Assembly: GCA_028023455.1 (NCBI GenBank)
Contig: JAQFVV010000073.1
Coordinates: 498,001-562,000 of the forward strand
Reading direction: 5' to 3'
DNA from: Epiperipatus broadwayi
Lineage: Eukaryota > Onychophora > Udeonychophora > Euonychophora > Peripatidae
Length of the DNA: 64,000 nucleotides
The position numbers and the translations under genes are program-made. Every line of letters begins with the position of its first letter. The first letter of the stretch is position 1. The notes beneath the pieces are model-generated. The model did not search any database and had not been told where the DNA came from. It saw nothing but the letters and a program-made list of their open reading frames with translations. Shown here piece after piece: positions 50,545 through 62,955 of the stretch.

Positions 50545-51900
50545 ATTAGATAATTGTCCTGACGTGGAAGAAAATTTGAACTATCAGCTTTACATAGATT
50601 AATCATCAAAGAAAAAAAACAAAAAAACTAAATAATATTTTTTTATTCTTTGGATAAAAATTAGATAATGGCTAACTTTATATATATATATTTGTTATGA
50701 AGTTAATCTTCATTATGTTAAAAAAATTGTTTTATATATTAATGTTTAAGTTACAATTTTACATATATTCCAAATGAGAACGTTATAGATGTGAAGTAAA
50801 TAGAAGAGTGAAATGGGTAAAATAATGTTCTAAGTTTTTATTATAAAATCATATCAAGATAAGATTAATGTATGATATATTTTAAAATGTAAGTTGATTA
50901 GTATAAGGTAATATTAAAGAACCTAGTAATATAATAGTGAAAATAACTAAATGTATGATAATGAAGTGTAAAGAAAAGTAATCTGAAAGGATTAAAGATA
51001 GGTGGATGATAAACTATATGATACAATAAATAAACTTGTGATTCCAAGTTAAAAATAAATAAATATTGACTATTGTCAAATTAAACTGACACCTTGTTTT
51101 GTAGTATATCACCAGGAGATTAGAAAAATAATGAAAAGATAATAATATTATATAGTTATGCTGATTTATTGTATGATGTATGCCTGAGATCCTTTTTACA
51201 TTTAGATAGGTTGTCATTCCAGAGAATGGTAAATGTGATAAAAATAGTAATTTCCTGAAGAACTGATAAGAACATAATGATGTTAATCTAAGTGATACTC
51301 ATATATGTACTTGGATGTCATAATGTGAGGAATCTCCATAAGATGAAGGTGATCAAATCCACAAGAGCTTAATGGAAAAACTTGGATATTGAGATAGTAT
51401 TATGAGGAATAAATGATTACTTGCCATGAGAGCACACCTTATTTGGAAAGGTAGATAAAACCTCTATTGTATATTAGTAGCATTTGAGTCCAGTAGACAT
51501 CAGTTTCTTATCTACAGAATATTAATTATAAAGAAAATAGGTAGGCATGGTATATAGGTGAATTTAGATAAAGAGTATAATGGTTTATCTAAGTGTGGAA
51601 AATTGTTTAAATGTAAATACAAAACAAAGGTTGCATTAAGTAATTAATTTTAAAGTGATACTATATGAAAATAAAAACAAATGGGATCAATAATGAAAAC
51701 AAACCAAGAAAAAAATAAATGGAATGAGTGATGATCAAATGGTATTGTATCTTTGGGTTTATTATGGGTATTAATTTCATAGATTTTTAGGTGATAAAAA
51801 TAATCACATTCTGATAATATGTGATATGGTTGTTTTGCATTTATAAGGATAATAATAATATGTATCTTAAATAAGAATTTTACATAAAATAAAGAACCTA
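50545..51900. other. AT-rich gene-free region
   Basis: The texture (51240-51740) suggests an old element, but I could not match it to any protein family on either strand. Confidence 0.45.
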
Positions 51901-51905
51901 TAGTT

Positions 51906-52137
<232 letters not shown>

Positions 52138-52139
52138 AT

Positions 52140-53478
52140 TATTCACAATGATTCTTGGAAATTGAAAAATAGTAAAAATAGATTCCTATAAGTTTAAAAT
52201 TTTATTATTTAGTAGATAGTAGTCAGCGGTTCTCATTATAGTATATAATTGTACAAATGTTAAAGAAATTATATGTGTTATATTTTGTTGTTATTCTACA
52301 TACTATTTAAAATTCTGTTAATAATTATTGTTATTCATGTAAATAAACTAATATTGTAAATACAGTGGTTGAGTGAAGTCTTTGTTTCAATTTGGAATTA
52401 TTTTCACCACTTTGTCATATCCAAACACACAAATTATTGGGAGTATTATATAGAACAAAACTGATAGATGTAATTGTTTATTAAATTCAATCACAATTAC
52501 TTGAATGAGAACATTTAATAGCATTATAGTTTTAATTTTAAAATGGTCATATTTTTATAGTCACATGGAAATTTCTTATGAAAATATATTTGAGTTTATT
52601 TCAGATACATTCAGAAGAGTATATGAGTATCATATTGGTATGAGAATATTTTAGACAATCTAATTAAAGTTAACAGGGTATATAAAACCAGGTAAGTTGA
52701 TTATTTAGCTGACTAAAGTTAAAATGAAAGTTATTTGGAATAATGATTATATTTTAAGATGATAATAAAAGTAGTTCATTTTATGAGTAGGAGTTATTTA
52801 TAAGTTATAATTATATTAATTGTTAGAAAATATGATGATGATTTATAATTGGGAATTTATTATTCCTGTTAAAAAGATATACTAATTCTAATGAAATAGC
52901 TTAAAATATATTATAATGTAAGATGTGGTTATGATTAGGATAGTTGAATCTTATTAAAATCTCTCTTATTATTCAATTATCTTAAATAGAGGAATTATTA
53001 GGTTATCATATTGGAATAAGTAAGAACCTTGAGATATGCATAAGGTAGTAGTAGTTATTATAAAAGATATAAGATTAACATAGATTTTATTAATTTGATG
53101 TAATTAATTCAAGATGTCATAAGTAGATATATATTTTATGTTTTTTTTTTAAATATTAAAACCCACTCTCTTGTAACTGTTTTTGTAAATCTACCTTAGG
53201 AATTATTTGATAAATAATTATAATCAATTGTTGAGTTTCATGAAATAATATTTTATATGATTTATGATTTAATGTTAGAGCTAGGCGGTAGATAGATTTA
53301 AAGTGTATAGTAAGAAATGTGGAGATCCAGGGCAGACAAGTTGTAGTAGAAAGATAGTTTTTGATGCTTAAGTGTCTAGCCATATTATGGCCTAATCTTA
53401 AAACAAGAAAGACAAATTAGAAAGTATAATAATTATTTTTTTTTTGTTGTATAAAATACACATAGAAAAGGAAAGGTT

Positions 53479-53480
<2 letters not shown>
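52140..53480. other. AT-rich gene-free region
   Basis: CAGCGGTTCTCA at 52224-52235 resembles a hAT terminus, but no partner end was found. The frame at 53156-53383 shows no domain. Confidence 0.45.

Positions 53481-53481
<1 letters not shown>

Positions 53482-53562
<81 letters not shown>
53482..53562. repeat. AT dinucleotide microsatellite
   Basis: About 80 bases of alternating AT. Confidence 0.97.
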
Positions 53563-53564
<2 letters not shown>

Positions 53565-53567
<3 letters not shown>

Positions 53568-55095
53568 TTGTTACGATGCTTTCAAATAAAAACACATTTA
53601 ATCTAAAACCTACTTCCTTACAATAATCAAACAAAAACATTTCATATAAAGAAACAAATAACTTTAACTTAAATCATCTTTTTTTTTCTTTTGAAAAGGA
53701 GAAGGTCCCACATCATTTAGAAAGTCACATGAAAAAATATTTTCAACCAAACAAAAAATTCATTATATTCAATTACGACTTTTTCTATCAAACTGTTTAT
53801 AAATGTAGATAAGCATACTACCATATCTTATTACCATGAATTGTTTTCAGTCTTTTGGTAGTTATCTGGTTAAGGTTTTCCTTTTATAATTTTACAGTTT
53901 ATAGTTTAATTAAATAATGTGGCACCAGTTTTTTTCAAAATTTTTTAAATAGTTATTTTGTCCATTTAACTTTTCTTCTTTTATAGTTCCAGATCTCTGA
54001 TTTAACAATAATTTCATTTTCTTTTCAAAATCTCAGTTTAATTACTTCCATGTCAAGTTAAATGCACGTGACCAGTTTATTAAATCTTTTATTCCAGATT
54101 AACACAGGTTTCCAGGTCAATAATTGTTTTCATTAAAAGTTCTTTAATTAATTGTTTTCTTCTGTTGTTGTTCCAGATTTTATATTTTCAAGCATTTTCA
54201 TTTTAGGATATCAGAGTGTTCAGTATGGTATTTATTTCCTTTCAGGTTAGCTTTTCCTTCTTGCAGCTTCAAGTGTCAATTTAGTAATTAATTAATTTTA
54301 GTGCTTTCGTTTATCCTTTTCTACTTGTCATCTCACATTTCCAATATAATAAAATTTTATGTTAACTTAACATAAGCTGAGACAGTCATAATTCCAGAAG
54401 TCTTTTTTGCCTACATTTTTTTAGTGAAATTGGTTACAAAGTTGGACTGGTATGTAACATTTTATTAAAGTTTAGCACATGGTTCTATTAAACTCTATAT
54501 TATTTTATTGTTTTTTTCAAAAATCACCTTTTTTAATTACTATTGAATTGAATTTAATTGCAGACTACCATATCTAGTTTTTCACTATTCACCTTACCAC
54601 AAATGAACTGGTATTGACATTGAAATTTATTATCTTGCCTTAACTACATTAACATAATCTTATTTTTAAAAAAAATGGATGATATATCAATATTCCATTC
54701 CATCACATGATTATTTTAATAATGACATAATACATTCACCAATTGATTTATTTTTACAAAAATATTTTTTTTTACTTAAATCAAAAAATTTATTTATATC
54801 TAATTTTTTTTAAAATTACTTGAAACACAATAATGTATTTATACATTAATTTGGTAAACATTTTATTCCTTTAAAGAGATAGAATAAATATCCTTTTAAT
54901 TAAATAATAATTTTTAAAAAAATGTTAATACTTTGTGTTTTTAAATGAATTGATAAACACATTTTTGAAAATTCTACTTTCTCCTCTCTTAAAAAAAAAC
55001 AAAAAAAAACAACAAATAAATACAATTAGTGAAGCAAGAGAGTATTTATTTTATAATTTTTTGTTTGTTTTTATAGCTATCCCTAATAAACAGTA
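53565..55095. other. AT-rich gene-free region, T-rich strand
   Basis: Segments at 53980-54440 are pyrimidine-rich with several CAG-ending tracts that could mimic splice acceptors. No coding segment beside them was found. Confidence 0.45.
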
Positions 55096-55096
55096 A

Positions 55097-55302
<206 letters not shown>

Positions 55303-55315
55303 GTTTTAAAAGGCC

Positions 55316-55321
55316 TTTATT
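55316..55321 (-). promoter_or_regulatory. Polyadenylation signal AATAAA of the LINE
   Basis: CAATAAAGGCC on the minus strand lies just before the TAA tail. The truncated relative has the same signal at 61004-60999. Confidence 0.65.
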
Positions 55322-55816
55322 GTCTCAAAATAATACAACATTAGTGGTTACATAATAAATTAACTGCTACAAGTTGATTACAAATTTTAACATTTACATT
55401 GTCATTTTTGATAGAATTCTTTCTGGATTTACATGAGCTTAAACCATAGTTTTTGTCTACATATAATATCCTGGACTGTCCATTCTGCCTAGGTCAACAG
55501 TCCAAATGTTATAACACAATTTTCATTTTATTTTATGTCCCAAATGGGTCAAATATAATTTATCATTTGAATCCCCATTAGCAAATCAATCACTTATAAC
55601 AAAAGGGAAAAAATTATTGCCAAATTGTCCTTGTTGCTAATTTGACATGCGTATCCTAAGTTTCTTTATAATGTTTAATATTCTTAACTTACAATGTTCA
55701 AACTGGTGTTACAAAGATCTTATTAGATCTAACTCCCAAGTTTTCATCCTTTGTTTCTTTTAAATGTGTCCTAAAACACATTATACCAATTCCTAAGAGT
55801 TTTATCATTTTTGTCA

Positions 55817-58800
55817 TTATAACATTGACCTAATCTTAAGTAATGACCAGGTTACTGCATAAATGTCAGGTCTGGCCAGTATCTTATCACTTTTCTGTAC
55901 CATTACAAGTTTATTTGAAAAAGTAGCTGGATGCCTCCTAGAATTGTTATTAATTAGGAAGGTGCATCTAGTACATAAATATGTATAGAGCACAAAGGTT
56001 TCTGGCCTGACACTTGGTATTAATCCCTCTCTAAATGCAGAAATTAATTGACGCATTGTTACATTAGACTGCCTGTAATTGCTAGTTATCAGATTTTTTA
56101 TTTGCCTAAGTTCCTCACAGTGATATATCAGATGTGATAGGGTTTTCTCAGCTCGATGGCATAAACCACAAAAGGGATCAATTGATGTATACAGTCTTTT
56201 ATGGCAAAAAAATATGTGGTAGGTAATGAAGATAAGTTAAGTTTTATTGGAAAATTAAAAAACTTTGGTTCTAAGGTCCATCATTTATACCTTTTAACCA
56301 GTTGTTTATTATTAATTCCCAGTATCAGTTCCAAAGCATTTGTGTTATTATCTTCATTTATTAGTTTATAAATTTCCCAGTATTTGTACTTATTAATAAA
56401 TAGCTCTGGGATTTTTGATTCTGTTTTACAATGATATATTAATTGCTCAAAATATGATAAAATCTTTTGTTGGTGGATTATCAGTTGGAATGACCTCTAT
56501 GAGCTGCTTAATTTTTGGAAATTGTTTAACAATATCAATTATATTGTTCCCCATTCTCTGTTTGTCAAAAAATACCAATATCATGTAACCCCAAACAATT
56601 TTTATTCAGTGGTTGACATAGTTTTGCCATTGATATTGCCACAAATTTCCTTGACCATAGCAGCTGATTGCAAATGGTCTTAATTTTAGAGATAAATGCC
56701 TTTGAGAAAGCAACAACTGACATAAAGTAAATTATCTTAGTCATCATCAAGCTGTTAATTAATTGAATCTTAGAATATACTAACATATAGGTATTGGCTA
56801 GAAAGATTGCTATTTGCTGGATTTCATTTTTCAATTTGTTCTGCAAATGACATCTCATGCCAGTAGTCCCAGATGGAATAGAAACCCAAGGAATGAGCCT
56901 GGCTTTGCCTGGAAAATTGATTTCATGGTCTTTCCATGAATATGGTCCACACTGCTGTTTTTTCTGGATTGAAACCTAGTTTAAATTCCTTTGAGTATTC
57001 TTCTAAATTCATCTGTAGTTTGGGCATCTGCTTTTTTGATGCCAGGAAAACTGTAATATTAACCATGTATACAATGCAGGTCAATTTTTGACCTGTTCCT
57101 GGGATCTCCATTCCCTCAAATGCCTATTGTAGTCAAATAAAAAGGAGATTTAATAAGATGGCATTAAGTGGGGATCCTTGTGAAAGTTATTTTGTTGGTG
57201 TGAAAGCTGGCAAATTTCTGCCATTTAGGGTAATGAGAAGCTCACGATTTAAGAGTACATTTGCTATACCATATATATGTGATTTTGGCATTTCAGTGTT
57301 ATTCAATAATCTCAACAGCATAGATACATCAACATTATCAAAAGCCGAAGCAATATCCAGCTGTACAAAAATCGGGCCATATCTTTTCTTTTCTCTAACT
57401 GATGTGAAAATAGCCTTAAATAACATAGCAGCTTGTGTGGTGGTAGATGAATGTTTTTTTGCAAATTGAATTGGAGAAATCATTGGCAAAATAAATGATT
57501 CTATTTTATGTTTAATTACTTTCTCTAAAATATTTATGGGAAATGGGCACATTGATATTGGCTTTATCTCTGATAACAAAGGGATGGGCTTCTTTTTTTA
57601 TTAAATGGCACCATCGCAATCGTATTAACTCCCTCTATTGTTATTATTCCCTGTGATAAATAATTTGCCAGCTGGCACATGCATTTGCTAGTCAGCTTGT
57701 CAATGTGTTTTAATATGAACAGTGGAATTCCAGGGCTTTCTGGGTGACAGTTGTTGGGCATTTTATTCATTTTCATTATAAAATTATCTATTGCATATGG
57801 TGATTCAATCTCTGCCATTCCAAATACATTTCGCTGGTATTGTATCAATTTCTCTGGTCCCAGCTTATTTTTAAAATAGTTAAGAATTGGTAAATCATAT
57901 TATTTCCAGTAAATGTTTCATTGTTGATTTTAATTGCTAATGGCACTTTGATTTCAGGTCCCCTTCCTAATGCCCATCTAATGTACTGCCAAGTCCATGT
58001 GTGTTGATGCATTAGGCATATTCTACTTTTTTATTTTTTAAATAGTTCTTCAGTGTTTCACATGCCTTGTTATAAGCATTTGTTAGTATATGTATATATC
58101 TCTGTGTGTGTTGAGTAGGGGTTATTGCCACAATACATTTATGAATTTGTTCTGCAAGCTTCAACAACCCTGAGGGAGGTGGCTGATTTTTCACTACATG
58201 ATTAATGTTAAATGACAAGATATTAATATAAGCTAAATATTGCTGTATTGGATTAAAGGTCATTGAAAGAATCTTATTCCACATAATATAAATCTCTGAA
58301 AAAATAAATTCGGGTGTTAAGGTTGGAATCAACATTTTTATTGTTCTAGTTAGTGGCAATCTAGAGACTTGTATATTACTGAGGTCAATTGGATTAACTT
58401 CATGCTTATTAGATAATGAAACCCTGGAGAGTAAAAACAAAGATCAATTAATGTTGAAAATCGGTCATTATGAAATGAAACAGCAACTTCAGATAAGAAA
58501 CCTCTTACACTCATCAATGAAAACGATAATTTATGTATCCACTTATTTACAAACCCATCATATGTTGCATTGCAGTCTCCAATCAAAATTGTTGGATTAG
58601 CTGTAGATCCCAGTGTTGAATTAATTGTGGTAATTATGGTATTTATTTTATATTTTTGCAATGGCATATAAACAAAGATTACATTTATTTTAATTATTTT
58701 GTGAAATAAAGTAATGATTAATAGATTTGCATCAATGTATATGATTTGAAAATTAGTAAATTGGCAAGCGGTAGTTATCAAAAGACCTGTCCGGCTGATG

Positions 58801-59003
58801 AAGAGGTAAAGATTCTTGAACATGCAACAAAGCCCTCACTATTTAGAATTTTTTCTGGATCAATTTGTGACCCTGCATAAATTTTGGTTTCAAGCAGTCC
58901 CATTATATGATGTTTTGTTTCCCCTGTTCCATTGTTTCAACTTAAATATTTTTTCTATTGCATTCAAACCCCATACATTAAAAGAAGCAATTTTAATTTT
59001 CAT
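55817..59003 (-). pseudogene. LINE ORF2: APE endonuclease, reverse transcriptase, C-terminal zinc finger
   Basis: An ATG at 59003 opens MKIKIASFNVWGLNA, the APE start. The endonuclease continues in 58823-58350 with ILIGDCNA (usual G-D-F-N) and a degraded S-D-H at the end. RT appears in 57848-56565. It includes a M-N-K-x-P-x-x-x-x-P-x-S-P-G-I-P stretch and the motif A LDIASAFDNV (first aspartate kept). Motif B is QGSPLNAILLN. Motif C is YMVNITVF, where both catalytic aspartates are gone. The thumb (56858-56565) ends with LCQPLNKNCLGLHDI. The C-terminal finger CGLCHRAEKTLSHLIYHC lies near 56175-56120. At least six stops or frame changes separate these blocks. An intact product would nick target DNA and copy the element RNA there. 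This one cannot. Confidence 0.88.
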
Positions 59004-59062
59004 TTATAAAGATTTACTTTTTACTTTGAATTTATTTGAATTTACTTTATCCTTAATTATAC

Positions 59063-60700
59063 TTATCTTAGGCTGTCTATCAATTGTAAATCTTGGGCAT
59101 CTTTGAACTCACTTTCTGTTTCAACATCAGTATATCTGTCCATTCGATACCGTTCTCCTCTGTCATCAAACATAAGCTCTCCTAATTTTAGCTTTTTTCC
59201 TGTTTTCCTGTTTTTTGAAGGCCTTCCTGGCTTTCTCTTTTGTTCAATATTATCCTGAGTAACTTGCTGCATATTTGGCATTATTGTCTGAGTAATCTCA
59301 ATATTCGTATTGTTCCTAGTTCTTTGTTTTTTAGTTAAATCCAGTTCTTTGTCCAAATTCATATTCTCTTCATAATATTGCTTCCTATCAACATTTTTTT
59401 TCGGTGTGTGTTTGTCTACATTCTTTTCTAAAGATTTAACCACATGCATTTGTATATCATTCCCTTTTTTCTTTTACTTTTGTATTAATTATCTTAATGC
59501 ACACTTTTTCCTCCAACCTTAATGAAGAATCTAGAATCTCACCAATATTACTATCATCATTATTTACATTTGCATTTCACTTTCTTGCTTATCTGTATTC
59601 ATATATTTTTGTATAGAATTTTTTTTTTCCTTTTCACTTCCCTGAGTTACCACATCCAATGTCAATATTTGCTTTATATCCCTTTGTTTATAGCTTGTTT
59701 TCTTTTCTAGTCTTTCTTTTGATAAATCAAATCCTTTATTATTTTCATTCTTTGGACAGTCTATAATCAAATGGCTTCTTTCTCCACAGCCAAAACATTG
59801 TGGCCTTAGCCCTTTAATGTTTAGGCATAACGTTGCTCCCTGATCCATAATTTGCCTTGGAATTTCTTCTGGTTTAATATGCTGCAGATTTATCTTAAAA
59901 TGATAACTGTTGGTGTATATAAGTGTGGGTGTATTATTGCACAAAATTTGTTTAATGTATATGGCTATGTCCAAATGGTTGGACCATACTTTTGAAATCA
60001 CGAAAGCTAAACCCAAAATATGCATTTTTAATGATTTCTGAACAATAATTTTGAAGATTTTCATCTACAACAATCATTACATATCCACCCATTGTTTTTA
60101 TTTGTGATTTGGATCTCATTTTTTGATTTTCATTGAAAAATTGTATAGCTATATATTGCGAGTTTGTTTGTTCACCTATTTCTGAGACTGAGTCCTATAA
60201 GTTTTATTCTGTTAGTTTTTGATATAATCTTTGTGAAATTTATATAATTCTAGATTTCTAGCTGTAATTGCAAGCACTAATGATCTATTAGAAATGAATT
60301 TTTTAAAAGATTCATATAACTTGTTTGGTATTGTATTATTAAACTGGATGTTGATTTCTTGAATTTCTTCTTCTGTCCAATTATCTTCAGTGTGTTCTGT
60401 TAGATGATTAGGTATCTCATCTTCATTTTTTAAACTTAGTTCAAAAATATCTATTGAATTGGCTCTCCTGAATCTGCCTATTTGTCCTTCCCCTCCGTTT
60501 TTTTTTTTTTTTGGTTTTGCTGTATAATATTTTTTAACATTGCTTTTTGTGGTTTCATTGCAGCAATATTTGCATAAGATTTTTTTCTTACTGGCGTCTG
60601 CAACTGTTTTGATATCTGTATTGTTATTCCTTTTACTAATAACGCAATTGTTATCTACAGATGCCATTTCAACTAGATGACTAGATTTTTCTAAAAACAA
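59063..60700 (-). pseudogene. LINE ORF1: zinc knuckle and AT-hook protein, broken
   Basis: The N-terminal segment (60700-60212) starts MFLEKSSHLVEMASVDN. It has a cysteine pair group (CKYCCNE) and a basic KKKKNGG run. The middle segment (60064-59564) contains a zinc knuckle CFGCGERSHLIIDC (C-X2-C-X4-H-X4-C). The C-terminal segment (59449-59063) is highly basic and has an AT-hook-like KRKPGRPSKNRK with the G-R-P core. Two or more frame breaks join these segments. ORF1 proteins coat element RNA. An AT-hook would add minor-groove binding to AT-rich DNA, which is an inference from the motif only. Confidence 0.82.
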
Positions 60701-60712
60701 AATAATAATAAA

Positions 60713-60855
60713 AAAAAAAACTTACTTTGTTAACAACGTCTTTTCTTATAATCCGGAATCGTTTATACTTTTCAAAATTATAAGATTTCTAAACTAATAA
60801 TTAGATTTTGTTTGCCTTTAATGAAGTACATTTAAGAGCTTTTGTAAGGTTGTTC

Positions 60856-60856
<1 letters not shown>
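60713..60856. other. Short spacer between two LINE copies
   Basis: 144 bases of AT-rich DNA lie between the 5' end of one LINE copy and the tail of the next. Confidence 0.6.
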
Positions 60857-60929
<73 letters not shown>

Positions 60930-60987
60930 TCTTCTTCTTATTATTATTATTATTATGATGATGATGATGATGATGATTATGATGATG
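60857..60987 (-). repeat. Compound trinucleotide tail (CTA/CTT/TTA/TGA) of the second LINE copy
   Basis: Successive CTA, CTT, TTA and TGA blocks differ by single bases and end at the LINE 3' end (AAAAAGGAACTTTATT on the plus strand). The poly-Leu and poly-Met frame is not a gene. Confidence 0.9.
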
Positions 60988-61905
60988 CAAAAAGGAACTT
61001 TATTTATACTAGAAGAAGAGCTGGTTACATTAATACTTTCATTATATGTGTGTTTACATTGATGTTCCTGAGGATTATGTATATTGTATCTGTCTAAATT
61101 CTTTACAAGTCTTTAAACTGGTTGAGTGATGGATTGCCTGTTATAGGTTATAATACTAAATTTATGTGGCTTCTGTTAGTTTTTTTATTTCCATTGGTTT
61201 TCTTTAAATTGTTTCTCAAAGCTACCTTATTTATATTTGGATAATTCAGACACATGTATACAGTACATATATATTGCATATATGCTTTGTAACAGTTTTT
61301 TAGTCTTTAAATAATGGTTTTGTAAGCTGGCATATGTTTCTACTGGAAACAGTGTGTATGTTTTATTATCAATATCAATACTTGGATTTTGTGATGTCCA
61401 TTTTCTTGCATTCTTTTTTTGAGTACATATAGTTGTTTGAAAAATAACAGAACTTCCCTGATTAGAGATTTGAGCATTGTTTATAAGTGACCAAATGGCT
61501 GAAAAATGTCTGGATGTGCTATTTTACTGTCTCTGTTTTTTAATTGTGCTAATGTGTTATGAAATGTTGATATATGTCATCTTGTATTATTGCCAAAAGT
61601 GAATGTGCATCACATGCACCAAAGTGCATACAGCACAAAAGTTGCTGCCCAGACTGTAGGAGTAGATGTTCTGTAGAATACACTGATGATATCCTCCAGG
61701 GACATGTTTGGTTATCTGCATGTGTCAGTTATTTCATGCCAAATATTGTTTAATGCTGATCAGTTATAAAACAGATGTTGAGTTTCTCCTGCATACATGC
61801 TTCTGTATCATAGGAAGTATGATGCTGGTAAGTATTATTATGATTATTTTTAAATGTTTACATTTATCATGCCTTCATTTAATGTCTAAGTTTAGTGGAC
61901 CTAGC
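60988..61905 (-). mobile_element. 5'-truncated relative of the TAA-tailed LINE
   Basis: Minus-strand translation of about 61830-61580 gives YAGETQ, HLFYN, SLEDIISVFYRTSTPTV and ATFVLYALWCM. These line up with AEKTLSHLIYHC, TMRQLISAFREGLIPSV and ETFVLYTYLCT in the 55.1-60.7 kb LINE. The 3' UTR ends with the same AATAAA arrangement. Only the C-terminal finger region and 3' UTR are present, and stops are frequent. Divergence between the two copies is high, so these are different subfamilies or old insertions. Confidence 0.8.
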
Positions 61906-61929
61906 CAAATTTTTCTTTAAAGACTAGAT

Positions 61930-62240
61930 TACCTTGAAACTAATATACAAAAAGATAATTCTCCTCAATATATCTGTGTTGGAATAGGAGTAATTGACCA
62001 TCCACTGAGATACGTAAATGTCAATCAATTATGAAAAGGTAGAAATATAACAATCTATTTTTTAGCTTTGGTTGTATTTAAACTTACTTCATTATAATTG
62101 TTCTAAATTAGAAAATGAAATTAAAAATATTTATTGACAGGAGAGTGTGTGTCAATTTTATAATGCACATGTGAAGAGTAGTTCCCTTCCATAATATTCC
62201 ATATATATATATTATTTCATATATATAAGCTTGAATAATG
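61930..62240. other. AT-rich gene-free region
   Basis: No feature recognised. Confidence 0.5.
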
Positions 62241-62249
62241 AGGATTTAC

Positions 62250-62780
62250 AATACGGTAGTTCATTTAAATTCCAATTTCCTGAGCTTTATCTTAGTTTTT
62301 TCCTTATCAATGGGGTATGCGGTTCAAAGCCACATCTAATGCAGTTATACATTACTTTTTATTCTATTTTATTATTCAATGTAATCTTGAAAATTGAAAC
62401 CTCTCTAATGTTTTGACTCTAAGCCAATCTGCTTAAATATTTATATAAATTTATTCCATATAAATAACTATATAAATACCCTCAATTCTTTAATTAATAA
62501 TATCAAATTACTAATTTTTTTATTTTCAATAATATGTAATAAAAACAGCTTTCCATTAGTGCATTAAATTGCTATTTCCAGATTGTTTTTTGTCTGCTAA
62601 GGAAAACATTGTGATTTTGTATCTGGTGACTACCTTTAACTGCATTTTACTATTCAAGCTAAAATTCTGAAAATTCAAAAACATCTAAGATTTTGAACTC
62701 AAACCAACTACTTTAATACTCTGATTTCTTTATATCTGTAGATAGCTATATTCCTTATCTAAGAATGTTGATACAATTTT
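62250..62780 (+). repeat. Diverged tandem duplication, about 260-bp period
   Basis: The stretch around 62362-62450 (TTTTATTATTCAATGTAATC, then CTTGAAAATTGAAACCTCTC) aligns with about 62645-62720 (TTTTACTATTCAAGCTAAAA, then TTCTGAAAATTCAAAAACAT). A preceding block near 62270 likewise aligns with one near 62570. It is non-coding and strongly diverged. Confidence 0.45.
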
Positions 62781-62920
62781 TAAGTATATTTTATTTTTAT
62801 ATTAACAGAATGTATCTTTTATTATTTTGGTTTCATTAATTAATTTTTTCTAATTTTTTTGTCTATTTTCATGTCTTTGTGTCATCCCTTTTATTATCTT
62901 GTGCTCCTTATGGGTGAAAC

Positions 62921-62947
62921 GCTTACCCCACAGGTTGAGAATCACTG
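62921..62947 (-). mobile_element. hAT-like transposon terminus
   Basis: Read on the minus strand, CAGTGATTCTCAACCTGTGG starts at 62947. This is the widespread terminal motif of hAT-family DNA transposons and their MITEs in animals (CAGNGGTTCTCAACC type). The element would extend toward lower coordinates, but no opposite end with the complementary motif or an 8-bp duplication was found. Confidence 0.5.
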
Positions 62948-62955
62948 CTGTAATA

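Noticed and set aside
57158-57469. 103-codon plus-strand frame
   Set aside because: Antisense shadow of the LINE RT region containing motifs A and B.
58816-59106. 96-codon plus-strand frame
   Set aside because: Antisense to the start of the LINE endonuclease and the end of ORF1.
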